Source: JBCCEJ01 sp039030335
Lineage (GTDB): Bacteria > Pseudomonadota > Gammaproteobacteria > HK1
Direction of reading: 5' to 3'
DNA length: 20,446 nt
Assembly: GCA_039030335.1 (NCBI GenBank)
Contig: JBCCEJ010000095.1
Span: 1 to 20,446 of the forward strand
The position numbers were made by a program, and so were the translations under genes. Each line of letters opens with the position of its first letter. Position 1 is the first letter of the stretch. This document shows positions 8,020 through 15,776 of this stretch, in pieces. The notes beneath the pieces were generated by a model. That model did not search any database and was not told the origin of the DNA. It saw only the letters and a program-made list of their open reading frames with translations.

Positions 8020-9192
8020 ATGAAGCGCACTATCATCGGCCTGGCAGCAGCGCTGGCCGCATTTTCAGGCGGTCCGGCCGCTTACGCCGACACCGTCAAA
8101 ATCGGATTTCTGAACACGTTCTCGGGCCGCGCCGCCGTCTTTGGCAAACACCAGAAGGACGCCTTCGAACTGGCACTCGATCACCTGGGCCGAAAAATGG
8201 GTGGAGTCGACGTCGAGATGGTCTACGGCGACGACCAGCGCAAACCCGATGTTGCCCGTCAGGAGGTCGACGCGATGCTGAAGAAGCACCGCGTGAACTT
8301 TGTAACCGGCATTACGTGGTCGAATATTCTGGCGGCGGTGCAAAAACCGGTCGTGCGCAGCAAGACCTTTCTGATCTCAACCAACGCGGGCTGGTCTGGC
8401 ATGGCGGGCAAGCAGTGCAGTCCATACTTTTTCTCGACTTCCTGGAACAACGATCAGACGCCCGAGTCGATGGGCAAGCTGATGAACGACGAAAGCGTCG
8501 ACAACGTATTCCTACTGGCACCGAACTACCAGGCCGGCAAGGACATGTTCACGGGCTTCCAACGATTCTATAAAAAGAACGTTGTCGGGAAGATCCTGTT
8601 CAAGCTCGGTCAGAGCGACTTCCAGGCCGAGCTCTCGCAGGTCCGTGCGAAAAAGCCTGGCGCGCTCTTCGGGTTCTTCCCGGGCGGCATGGGCATCGCG
8701 TTCGTGAAACAGTACAAAGCGGCCGGGCTCGACAAAACCACACCGCTCTATACCGTCTTCACGGTTGACCACATGACCCTTAAGGGGCACGGAGACGCCG
8801 CCGTAGGTACGTTCCACACGAACTTCTGGAACATCGATTCAGACAACGCCGCGAACCAGCGCTTCATCAAGGACTTTGTGGCGAAGTACGGCTATCACCC
8901 GTCGCACTATTCGGCGCAGGCCTACGATTCGGCAATGCTGATCGACAGCGCCGTGCGGGCGGTCGGCGGCGACCTCAGCAACAAAGACGGCATGCGCGAC
9001 GCGATGCGAAAAGCTGATTTCGCCTCTATTCGCGGGCCTTTCCAGTACAACACCAACCACATCCCGATCCAGAACTTCTACAAGCGCGAAGTGATCGCCG
9101 ACGGCAGCGGCGGCACGAAGATCGTGACGCGCGGCGTGGTATTCGAGAACCACAAAGACGCCTACCATCAAGACTGCAAGATGAAGTGGTAA
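8020..9192 (+). CDS. Branched-chain-type ABC importer, periplasmic substrate-binding protein
   Basis: The product has 390 residues. ATG 8020 is chosen because GGAGGAG at 8011-8017 sits just upstream and the protein then begins with a typical signal peptide: MKRT, a hydrophobic core, and AYA at 21-23 before mature Asp24. The mature start DTVKIGFLNTFSGRAAVFG is the hallmark of the LivJ/LivK (Peripla_BP_6) fold, which captures amino acids or related carboxylates in the periplasm. Length is normal for the family. It is the first gene of a five-gene importer operon and has its own promoter-like signal. A hairpin separates it from the permease genes, which fits higher expression of the binding protein. 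Ligand specificity cannot be read from the sequence. Aromatic or other organic acids are as plausible as leucine, given the catabolic neighbours. Confidence 0.92.
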   Translation: MKRTIIGLAAALAAFSGGPAAYADTVKIGFLNTFSGRAAVFGKHQKDAFELALDHLGRKMGGVDVEMVYGDDQRKPDVARQEVDAMLKKHRVNFVTGITWSNILAAVQKPVVRSKTFLISTNAGWSGMAGKQCSPYFFSTSWNNDQTPESMGKLMNDESVDNVFLLAPNYQAGKDMFTGFQRFYKKNVVGKILFKLGQSDFQAELSQVRAKKPGALFGFFPGGMGIAFVKQYKAAGLDKTTPLYTVFTVDHMTLKGHGDAAVGTFHTNFWNIDSDNAANQRFIKDFVAKYGYHPSHYSAQAYDSAMLIDSAVRAVGGDLSNKDGMRDAMRKADFASIRGPFQYNTNHIPIQNFYKREVIADGSGGTKIVTRGVVFENHKDAYHQDCKMKW

Positions 9193-9230
9193 CGCCGCAC
9201 ATCTAGAGTCTTCAGCCGTGTTGGTGAATT

Positions 9231-9257
9231 CGGCTCCCGGTGACGCGCCGGGAGCCG
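9231..9257 (+). terminator. Intra-operon hairpin between binding protein and permease genes
   Basis: CGGCTCCCGG at 9231-9240, a seven-base loop, and CCGGGAGCCG at 9248-9257 form a perfect ten-pair GC-rich stem with no T-run after it. It begins 38 bases after the binding-protein stop and ends ten bases before the livH ATG. The only Shine-Dalgarno-like bases for livH (GGAG, 9251-9254) lie inside its 3' arm. It probably protects the upstream mRNA segment from exonucleases, or partly terminates or sequesters translation, lowering permease levels relative to the binding protein. Confidence 0.7.
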
Positions 9258-9267
9258 TAGCTGCGTC

Positions 9268-10194
9268 ATGAACGTCGGATTGCTGATCTTCGAGCAGACC
9301 CTGAACGGCATCCAGTCCGGGGTTTTCCTGTTTCTGATCGCAGCGGGCCTGACGCTCGTTTTCGGGATCATGAATCTCGTGAACCTGGCGCACGGCTCGC
9401 TCTACATGCTCGGCGCTTACGCCGGCGCAACGGCATTTGCCGCGAGCGGCTCTTTCCTCGTCGCGATCCTCGTTTCCATTCCAGCGATGATGCTCGCTGG
9501 CGTCATCATCGAAGTGGTGGCGCTGCGCACGCTGTATGACCGCGACCATATGGACCAGGTGCTGGCAACCTTCGGTCTCATCCTGTTCTTCAACGAACTG
9601 GTGCGCATCATCTGGGGGCCGGAAAGTCAGCCGATGCCGATCCCGGAGGCGCTGTCGGGGCACGTGGAGTTGTTGCCCGGCGTCCCCTACCCGGAATTTC
9701 GTATCGCGATCATCGTGGTGGGCCTGCTCGTCGCCGCGTCGCTGTACGTCCTGATCTCCAAAACCCGCATCGGCATGCTTATCCGGGCGGGCGCAAGCAA
9801 CCGTGCGATGGCCGGTGCGCTCGGCGTCAACATTCCCCTGCTCTACACACTGGTGTTCGGACTTGGCGCTGTGTTGGCCGGGCTCTCCGGCGTCATGGCC
9901 GGGCCGTTGCTGGCCGTAGAGCCAGGTATGGGCGAGGACATGCTGGTGCGGTCATTCGTCGTCATCGTCATCGGCGGAATTGGTTCGATCCGCGGTGCGT
10001 TGGTCGCCTCGATTCTGGTTGGCATCGTGGAAACGCTCGGGCGCTCGCTGTTGCCGCTGGCGCTCGAAGCGGTCGTCTCGAACGACGCCGCCCAGACCGC
10101 CGGCCCGGCGCTCGCCTCGATGCTGATCTACGTCTTGATGGCAGCCGTGCTGTTCTTCAGGCCCGAAGGCCTGTTCACGGCCCGCACCGGGTAA
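9268..10194 (+). CDS. livH: Branched-chain-type ABC importer permease LivH
   Basis: The product has 308 residues, a normal length. This is one of the two inner-membrane permeases of the importer, which forms the translocation path with LivM. The family signature is clear near the N terminus: GLTLVFGIMNLVNLAHGSLY at about residues 27-46, followed by LGAYAGA. GALGVNIPLLYTLVFGLGAVLAG, in the second half, is the cytoplasmic coupling region that contacts the ATPases. About eight membrane helices are visible. The start is the first ATG of the frame. Its ribosome-binding site is weak and lies in the upstream hairpin. It is followed by livM after six bases. Confidence 0.93.
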   Translation: MNVGLLIFEQTLNGIQSGVFLFLIAAGLTLVFGIMNLVNLAHGSLYMLGAYAGATAFAASGSFLVAILVSIPAMMLAGVIIEVVALRTLYDRDHMDQVLATFGLILFFNELVRIIWGPESQPMPIPEALSGHVELLPGVPYPEFRIAIIVVGLLVAASLYVLISKTRIGMLIRAGASNRAMAGALGVNIPLLYTLVFGLGAVLAGLSGVMAGPLLAVEPGMGEDMLVRSFVVIVIGGIGSIRGALVASILVGIVETLGRSLLPLALEAVVSNDAAQTAGPALASMLIYVLMAAVLFFRPEGLFTARTG

Positions 10195-10200
10195 CGCCAG

Positions 10201-11160
10201 ATGCTGAGTCGCGCCCAATGGATCGCCATCACCGTCGTCGGGGCCGCGTTGCTCGCGGTGCCGTCCACGATGGCGGCCCTCGACGAACCGTTTTATACGT
10301 CACTCATCGCACGCATTCTCGTGTTTGCCATCGCGGTTGTGAGCCTCGACCTGATCCTCGGCTACGGCGGCATGGTGAGCTTCGGACACGCGGCATACCT
10401 GGGCATCGGCGCTTACGCGGTAGCCATTCCGTCGTATTACGGTATCGACAACGGCTACCTTCAGTTGCTGTTCGCCGTTGGCGGCTCGGCGCTCGTCGCG
10501 CTGTTCATAGGCGCGGTCAGCCTGCGTACGAGTGGCCTCTACTTCATCATGATCACACTCGCGTTCACGCAGATGCTGTTCTACCTCGGTGTCAGCCTCG
10601 AGGAATACGGCGGGGACGACGGCATCAACACGAACCGCAGCGAATTCGCGAGTTGGATCGATCTTTATGATGACGCGACGCTCTACTACTTCGTGCTCGC
10701 ATGCCTGGCCGTCTGCCTCGTGTTCAGCTATCGACTGGTGCATTCGCGTTTCGGGCGCGTTATCCGCGGTGTGCACTCCAACGAAGCCCGCATGCAGGCT
10801 ATGGGCTTTCCAACCTTTCGCTACAAGCTGACGGCGTTTGTCATCTCCGGGGCGATGTGCGGCGTCGCCGGCTTCCTGCTCGCCAACCTGACCGAATTCA
10901 TCACCCCCGAATACATGCAATGGTCCCGTTCAGGCGAACTCATGATCATGGTGCTGATGGGCGGCATGGGCACGCTGTTCGGAGCGGTGCTGGGCGCCAT
11001 CGGATTCATCGCACTCGAAGAGTTCATTCCAGACATTCTCGACCTGTTCGGCGACGGGCTCGGACAACACTGGTCGATCGTGCTCGGCCCGCTGCTGGTT
11101 GTGCTGGTGCTGTTTGCGCGCGGCGGATTGTGGGGCTTGCTGCCGGGGCGCAAACCGTGA
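10201..11160 (+). CDS. livM: Branched-chain-type ABC importer permease LivM
   Basis: The product has 319 residues. It is the second inner-membrane permease, pairing with LivH. LDLILGYGGMVSFGHAAYLG at about residues 49-68 is the LivM signature, and roughly nine to ten membrane helices are seen. The short cytoplasmic loop around RLVHSRFGRVIRGVHSNEARMQAMGF is the likely ATPase-coupling helix region. The start at 10201 lies six bases after the livH stop, with only a poor Shine-Dalgarno, so translation is probably coupled to livH. The end overlaps the livG start in GTGA. The loop segment EYGGDDGINTNRSEF is typical of LivM-type proteins, where GGxDG recurs. Confidence 0.93.
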   Translation: MLSRAQWIAITVVGAALLAVPSTMAALDEPFYTSLIARILVFAIAVVSLDLILGYGGMVSFGHAAYLGIGAYAVAIPSYYGIDNGYLQLLFAVGGSALVALFIGAVSLRTSGLYFIMITLAFTQMLFYLGVSLEEYGGDDGINTNRSEFASWIDLYDDATLYYFVLACLAVCLVFSYRLVHSRFGRVIRGVHSNEARMQAMGFPTFRYKLTAFVISGAMCGVAGFLLANLTEFITPEYMQWSRSGELMIMVLMGGMGTLFGAVLGAIGFIALEEFIPDILDLFGDGLGQHWSIVLGPLLVVLVLFARGGLWGLLPGRKP

Positions 11161-11909
11161 GCGAAGCCCTGCTCGAGGTCCGCAATCTGGTGAAAAGGTT
11201 CGGCGGCATCTACGCCACGGATGACCTCAGCATCGCCGTACAGCCCGGCGAGTTCCATGCTGTGATCGGCCCGAATGGTGCCGGCAAGACTACGCTCGTC
11301 GCGCAGCTTTCGGGCATGCTGAAACCGGATAGCGGTTCCATCTGGTTCGACGGGCACGACATCACCGCTCTTTCCACGGCCGAGCGTGCGCGCCTCGGGC
11401 TCGCGCGCTCGTTCCAGATAACGAGCATCCTCAAAGACTTTACAGTACGCGACAACGTTGCGATGGCCGTGCAGGCAAGACAAGGCCACAGCTTCCGATT
11501 CTGGCGCGCCGCGCACCGGGACCGATCGCTTATAGATCCGGCGGAGGCCATTCTCGAACGCCTCAGCCTAAGCGAACGCGCCGACACGCTCGCCGCCAAC
11601 CTGGCGCACGGCGAGCAGCGCCAGCTCGAAATCGCCATGGTGCTCGCGTCGGAACCGCGCATGCTGTTGCTGGACGAACCGACCGCTGGCATGGGTCCGG
11701 AAGACTCGCAGTGGATGGCGAGCTTCCTCGAAGGACTGAAAGGCGACTACTCCATCGTATTGATCGAACACGACATGGACACCGTCTTCAGTCTCGCCGA
11801 CCGCATTTCCGTGCTGGTCTATGGCCGTGCTATCGCGTCGGGCACCGGAGCCGAGATTCGTTCGGACCCGGAAGTGCGCCGGGCGTATCTGGGCAACGAA
11901 GATGCGTAA
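11157..11909 (+). CDS. livG: Branched-chain-type ABC importer ATPase LivG
   Basis: The product has 250 residues. GTG 11157 is chosen because it overlaps the livM stop in GTGA and gives the normal N terminus (VSEALLEVRNLVKRFGG); the open frame extends far upstream inside livM but is not coding there. All nucleotide-binding elements are present: Walker A GPNGAGKTT at 38-46, Q-loop Gln88, signature LAHGEQ at 149-154, Walker B MLLLDEPT at 169-176 and the switch His205 in IEHDM. It is a cytoplasmic subunit that hydrolyses ATP as a heterodimer with LivF to drive uptake through LivH/LivM. Confidence 0.94.
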   Translation: MSEALLEVRNLVKRFGGIYATDDLSIAVQPGEFHAVIGPNGAGKTTLVAQLSGMLKPDSGSIWFDGHDITALSTAERARLGLARSFQITSILKDFTVRDNVAMAVQARQGHSFRFWRAAHRDRSLIDPAEAILERLSLSERADTLAANLAHGEQRQLEIAMVLASEPRMLLLDEPTAGMGPEDSQWMASFLEGLKGDYSIVLIEHDMDTVFSLADRISVLVYGRAIASGTGAEIRSDPEVRRAYLGNEDA

Positions 11910-11951
11910 AACCACGTATACGCGCGTACGCCCCGTCGAAGGTGTTCGACC

Positions 11952-12653
11952 GTGTTAGCTGTCGCGGGTCTGACCACGGCATACGGTGCCAGCCAGGTGC
12001 TGTTCGGTGTCGACTTCCGTGTTGGCGAAGGCGAAGTCGTCACGTTGATGGGCCGCAACGGCATGGGCAAATCGACTACGGTCAAGTCGATCATGGGCCT
12101 CGCGGCACCGAGCGGCGGCAGCATTCGATTCGAAGAGCGCGAGCTCATCGGCAAACCGGCGTACGCGGTGGCGCGGCTCGGTCTTGGCCTCGTTCCAGAG
12201 GGCCGGCAAGTGTTCCCCAATCTGACGGTGCGTGAGAACTTGGTGGCGACAGCTGCAAACCGGTCACGCCGGAGTGCCGCGTGGACGGTCGACCGGGTTT
12301 ACGAGCTGTTCCCCGGATTGCAGGCGCGCACGGCCAACATGGGAGGCGGGCTCTCCGGTGGTGAACAGCAGATGCTCGCCGTCGGCCGGGCGCTAATGAC
12401 CAATCCGAAGCTGCTGATCCTCGACGAAGCAACCGAGGGCCTGGCCCCACTGGTGCGCCAGGAGATCTGGCAGTGCATCGAAAACCTCAAGGCCAACGGC
12501 CAGTCGATCCTGCTGATCGACAAGAGCGTGGACGCGCTGACCCGCATCGGCGATCGGCACTACATCCTGGAGCGTGGGCGCGTGGTCTGGGAAGGCGACT
12601 CGGTGGCGCTTCGCGCGGATCTCGAAACGCAGCAGAGTCGCCTCGGCGTCTGA
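11952..12653 (+). CDS. livF: Branched-chain-type ABC importer ATPase LivF
   Basis: The product has 233 residues. The GTG start at 11952 has AAGG at 11939-11942 at good spacing, and gives the normal short LivF N terminus (MLAVAGLTTAYG). Walker A GRNGMGKST is at 34-42, signature LSGGEQ at 134-139 and Walker B LLILDEAT at 154-161. The usual LivF segment LLVEQN after Walker B reads LLIDKS (188-192), so the switch position carries Asp-Lys instead of Glu-Gln or His. It forms the ATPase pair with LivG, whose own switch His is intact. It closes the importer operon and meets a convergent gene 41 bases later. No intrinsic terminator is visible in that gap. Confidence 0.93.
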   Translation: MLAVAGLTTAYGASQVLFGVDFRVGEGEVVTLMGRNGMGKSTTVKSIMGLAAPSGGSIRFEERELIGKPAYAVARLGLGLVPEGRQVFPNLTVRENLVATAANRSRRSAAWTVDRVYELFPGLQARTANMGGGLSGGEQQMLAVGRALMTNPKLLILDEATEGLAPLVRQEIWQCIENLKANGQSILLIDKSVDALTRIGDRHYILERGRVVWEGDSVALRADLETQQSRLGV

Positions 12654-12694
12654 GTTCATCAACGCTTAGCGCGCCGATCCGCCCGGTGGTCCAG

Positions 12695-14725
12695 TCAGGC
12701 CTGCGCCCAGAACTGGTAACACCGTGAGAAGGTGTTCGGAAACTCATCTTCAAGACGATCCCAGTTCTCCGCGTTCAACCGCTCCGGGTCGTCGGGGAAC
12801 CGGTCGCGGTAGCGATTGGGTATCGTATCGTTGAAGAAATTGAAGCCCAGGAATCGCAGGTTCTGCGCTTCCACGAACGCCACTGCATCGGGTGCCGTGA
12901 ACTGGTGTTCCTGCACGTGGAACAGCAGGTCCCGGCATGCGCTGGTTGCGTAGAAGTCACTCGACTCGAACAAAGACTCCAGATCAGGTTCAAGGCCCGC
13001 GAGAATGCGCGCGCGTAGCTTACGTACATCATCCGGTCCAAGACCGAGCCCAAGCTCCGCGATCCGTGCGCGCGCCAGATTCACCGTCTGGCGTGCCTTG
13101 ACGCTGTAGAGACCAAGTTTCAGCACTCCGCCATCCAGTATCAGCGGCCGCAGCGCGGCGAGCCCGGCGGCCGGATCGCGCATGTGATGCAAAACGCCAA
13201 ACGACTCGACGACACCGAACCGCCGCCCGAGCGATCCGGCGTCGAGGATGTCGAGATGGCGGAACTCAACATTACGAACGCCAAAAGCCTCTGCCCGCCG
13301 CATCGCATGGGCCAGGCTCGCCATCGACAAATCGATCGCCACAACGTTTGCCGACGGGTCGCGCCGCGCAACCAGCAGCGCGTGATGACCGCTGCCGCAG
13401 CCCGCGATCAGCGTGTCACGGTTGGCGGGCGCCCGCGCGATGTCGTAGCTCCGGTAGAGCCGTTGCAGCATCTCCGTTACCGGCTCGCGCACAGGCTCGC
13501 CGAGCACCGACCAGCGCGGATAAGGCGATTCCTCATACTGTGCCCGGACCGCAACCGACGTGTCGTCGACGATAGTTGCAGAACGCATCGACGCGACGAG
13601 CGCCCGCTCGGCGAGCGGCTCTGTCAACACGGTCTCGCGGAGCTGGCGGGCTTCTTCAGGCCAGCCGTCCCAGGCGGCCAGGTACTCGGCGTCGGACCGT
13701 CGATGCAGTGGTTCGAACAACGCGAGCACCAGCAAGCGGTCGAGACTCACCGCGTCAGGCTGACCAGCTAATCCAGTACTCACGGACTCGGAATGCGGGT
13801 CGTTGGCTGCGTCAGCCTCACGTTTCCAGACATGCTCGTTCCAGAAAGCCTGCAAAGCGAGCGTCACGGCATAGCCGCGCTCGGATGCGGAGAGTTCGCC
13901 ATGTTGAATCAAACGCGACCGCAGCGTTTCCCGATGCGCGATCAGCATCCGCTCGAGGGCGTGATTCAGGTTGACGGCACGGCGTAGAAGTCCAACGGCC
14001 AGCGCATCAGTCGCGAAGCCAGCCTGGAGCGCCGCGTCTAGATCTGGCCAGTGCCGCGCGCCGATCGCATATCGATGTGCCAGCAGCTCACCCGCCGGCA
14101 CAGCGAGCTTCTGTGCATCCACGCCCGGCTCGGCCAGCAGGAATTCGAGTTCAGTTGCGGCATCGGCGTCGAACACGACAAATCTCGCCCGTTCCAGGCA
14201 AACGGCGAGGTCTCGAATGACGTCCGCGTCGCGCGGTGCCAGGGCGCGCGCGCGCCGTAGCGGCGCCATGGCTTCGCCATGCCTCCCGAGCTGTGCGTAA
14301 AGCGACCCGAGGGCGGCGTGATACTGGGGATCGTCGGGCACGGTGTGCGAGAGCCGCAGCGCGTGCGTCACCGCCACCTCCAGCGCTCCGGTATCAGCCA
14401 GCGCCTGGCAAAGGTGCGTTCGAAGGGTGATGTCCTCCGGCGCCAGTTCAACCGCCCGGGACAGCGGCGCGACAGCGGCCCGGGCCTGCCCCAGTTCGAG
14501 TGCCGCGGCCGCGCCGTTGCGCGCCGCTTCGAGATGGGTGGGCGCGCACTCCAGCGCTTTTTGGAATGCACTCAGCGCGCCGAGCATATCGCCGCCGTGA
14601 GACAGCATGACGCCGAGGTTGTTCCAGCCATCCGCGTGCGCCGGTGCCAACTTGAGCGCCTTGCGCATCTGCGCTACAGCCGCTTTCGAATCACCGCCGC
14701 GAAACCGCCTGACGGCCTCAGCCAT
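12695..14725 (-). CDS. TPR-repeat protein fused to class I SAM-dependent methyltransferase
   Basis: The product has 676 residues. The open frame extends upstream into yaaA, but ATG 14725 is chosen because it lies just after the yaaA stop (26-base gap) and begins the first TPR-like repeat. Residues 1 to about 170 are tetratricopeptide-like repeats (for example GWNNLGVMLSHGGDMLGALSA and YHAALGSLYAQLGRHGEA). A helical linker without recognised motifs follows. QYEESPYPRW at 396-405 is a motif I associate with this TPR-methyltransferase architecture. Class I motif I, TLIAGCGSGHHAL (438-450), and the acidic Asp465 in VVAIDLS mark the SAM site; the core continues with FGVLHHMRDP (509-518). It probably methylates a small molecule or a protein held by the TPRs, in the cytoplasm; the substrate is unknown. 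It lies downstream of yaaA and probably shares its transcript. Confidence 0.88.
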   Translation of the reverse strand: MAEAVRRFRGGDSKAAVAQMRKALKLAPAHADGWNNLGVMLSHGGDMLGALSAFQKALECAPTHLEAARNGAAAALELGQARAAVAPLSRAVELAPEDITLRTHLCQALADTGALEVAVTHALRLSHTVPDDPQYHAALGSLYAQLGRHGEAMAPLRRARALAPRDADVIRDLAVCLERARFVVFDADAATELEFLLAEPGVDAQKLAVPAGELLAHRYAIGARHWPDLDAALQAGFATDALAVGLLRRAVNLNHALERMLIAHRETLRSRLIQHGELSASERGYAVTLALQAFWNEHVWKREADAANDPHSESVSTGLAGQPDAVSLDRLLVLALFEPLHRRSDAEYLAAWDGWPEEARQLRETVLTEPLAERALVASMRSATIVDDTSVAVRAQYEESPYPRWSVLGEPVREPVTEMLQRLYRSYDIARAPANRDTLIAGCGSGHHALLVARRDPSANVVAIDLSMASLAHAMRRAEAFGVRNVEFRHLDILDAGSLGRRFGVVESFGVLHHMRDPAAGLAALRPLILDGGVLKLGLYSVKARQTVNLARARIAELGLGLGPDDVRKLRARILAGLEPDLESLFESSDFYATSACRDLLFHVQEHQFTAPDAVAFVEAQNLRFLGFNFFNDTIPNRYRDRFPDDPERLNAENWDRLEDEFPNTFSRCYQFWAQA

Positions 14726-14751
14726 CAGGCCATCGGCCCTGGCCCGCCGGC

Positions 14752-15549
14752 TCAGGGCGCGGTTCCCACCGGCACAAACTTGCGCGCGAACACCCAGCGG
14801 GTTGGCGTCGAGCGTTCCGGCTGGTAGGCGTACCGCTCGCGATTGAAGTCTTTGAGTCCCTCTGCGCGATCGATCCTCTCGGTGACGATATGACGCGCCA
14901 TCAGGCCGCGCGCATATTTCGCGAGAAAACCGATGACGGTGCCCTCGTCCGGACGGACTTTCCAGTCTTCGAATACACATTCGATAACCGGTGCCTTCAG
15001 ATTCTTTGCCTGTACCGCCTTGAAGTACTCGTTACTGGCGAGATTCACGAGTGTGCCGTCATCATGATCAGCGAGCCGCTGGCGAATCGACTTGGCGATG
15101 CGGTCGCCCCAGAACGCGTAAAGGTTGGCGCCGCGGCGCGTCTTGAGCCGCGTGCCCATTTCGAGTCGGTACGGCTGAATCCGGTCCAGCGGACGCAGAA
15201 TGCCGAACAGGCCGGACAGGATGGCGAGGTGCTCCTGCGCCCAGTTGAGGTCGTCCGCATCGAGTGTGCGCGCGTCGAGGCCACGGTAGACGTCGCCATT
15301 GAACGCGAGGCTGGCAGGCAGCGCGTTATCGTCGGTGAACGGCAGTTCGAAACTGTGGTAGCGCTCATAGTTCAGTTTCGCGAGCTCCGCGCTCAGATTC
15401 ATCAACTCGCGGATACGCTTTTGCGTCAACCCGCGTGTCGTACGCATCAACACCCGCGCGTCATCCATCAATGCGGGTTCGGTTCCGGCAACCTGGGATT
15501 CGGGCGGTGTCCAATCCAGCGCCTTCGCCGGCGAGAGAACAGCAAGCAT
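14752..15549 (-). CDS. yaaA: Peroxide stress protein YaaA (DUF328 family)
   Basis: The product has 265 residues, close to the E. coli length. ATG 15549 is chosen over ATG 15555 because family members begin with MLxxLSPAKxLD, seen here as MLAVLSPAKALDW. Further family blocks are FNGDVYRGLDA (83-93), LSGLFGILRPLD (111-122), IQPYRLEMGTRL (124-135), YAFWGDRIA (144-152), NLASNEYFKAV (169-179) and KYARGLMARHIV (211-222). YaaA is known to limit free iron and DNA damage during peroxide stress, and the fold binds DNA. It is the first gene of a likely two-gene minus-strand operon with the TPR-methyltransferase. It is divergent from the GST operon across a 227-base region. I see no strong Shine-Dalgarno before either candidate ATG. 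Confidence 0.95.
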   Translation of the reverse strand: MLAVLSPAKALDWTPPESQVAGTEPALMDDARVLMRTTRGLTQKRIRELMNLSAELAKLNYERYHSFELPFTDDNALPASLAFNGDVYRGLDARTLDADDLNWAQEHLAILSGLFGILRPLDRIQPYRLEMGTRLKTRRGANLYAFWGDRIAKSIRQRLADHDDGTLVNLASNEYFKAVQAKNLKAPVIECVFEDWKVRPDEGTVIGFLAKYARGLMARHIVTERIDRAEGLKDFNRERYAYQPERSTPTRWVFARKFVPVGTAP

Positions 15550-15702
15550 GGGCATCCCATCGACTGTGAGTTCAGGATGCCAAGAGCTTAAGGCTTCCGG
15601 TCGAATTGTGCATTGTCGAAACGATGGTCTCAGCAAACGGCGGCTTGGGCACCGCCGACCGCGTAGGCTGGCCCCACCTGCGGCCTGCTGAGCGGCGTTG
15701 CA

Positions 15703-15720
15703 GGTTAGACTGCGCTAACC
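15703..15720. promoter_or_regulatory. Candidate operator palindrome between yaaA and the GST operon
   Basis: GGTTAG, six bases, CTAACC is a perfect inverted repeat at 15703-15720 in the divergent region (15550-15776). The AT-containing half-sites and six-base centre suit a dimeric regulator rather than a terminator. It lies 57 bases before the GST-like ATG at 15777. A second inverted repeat, CGGCGG/CCGCCG at 15638-15657, lies nearer yaaA. The regulator is unknown. Confidence 0.4.
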
Positions 15721-15776
15721 GATTGCGACGCGGCACCCGAGGGTTGCCGGAGCCACTTTTTCAACGCGTGAGCTGC

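Noticed and set aside
8839..9663. A 274-residue minus-strand frame across the binding-protein/livH junction
   Set aside because: It is antisense to two clearly identified transporter genes and is His/Asp/Arg-rich, typical of a reverse-complement shadow.
12654..12694. Possible terminator between livF and the convergent methyltransferase gene
   Set aside because: The 41 bases contain no stem of useful length and no T-run, so none is called.
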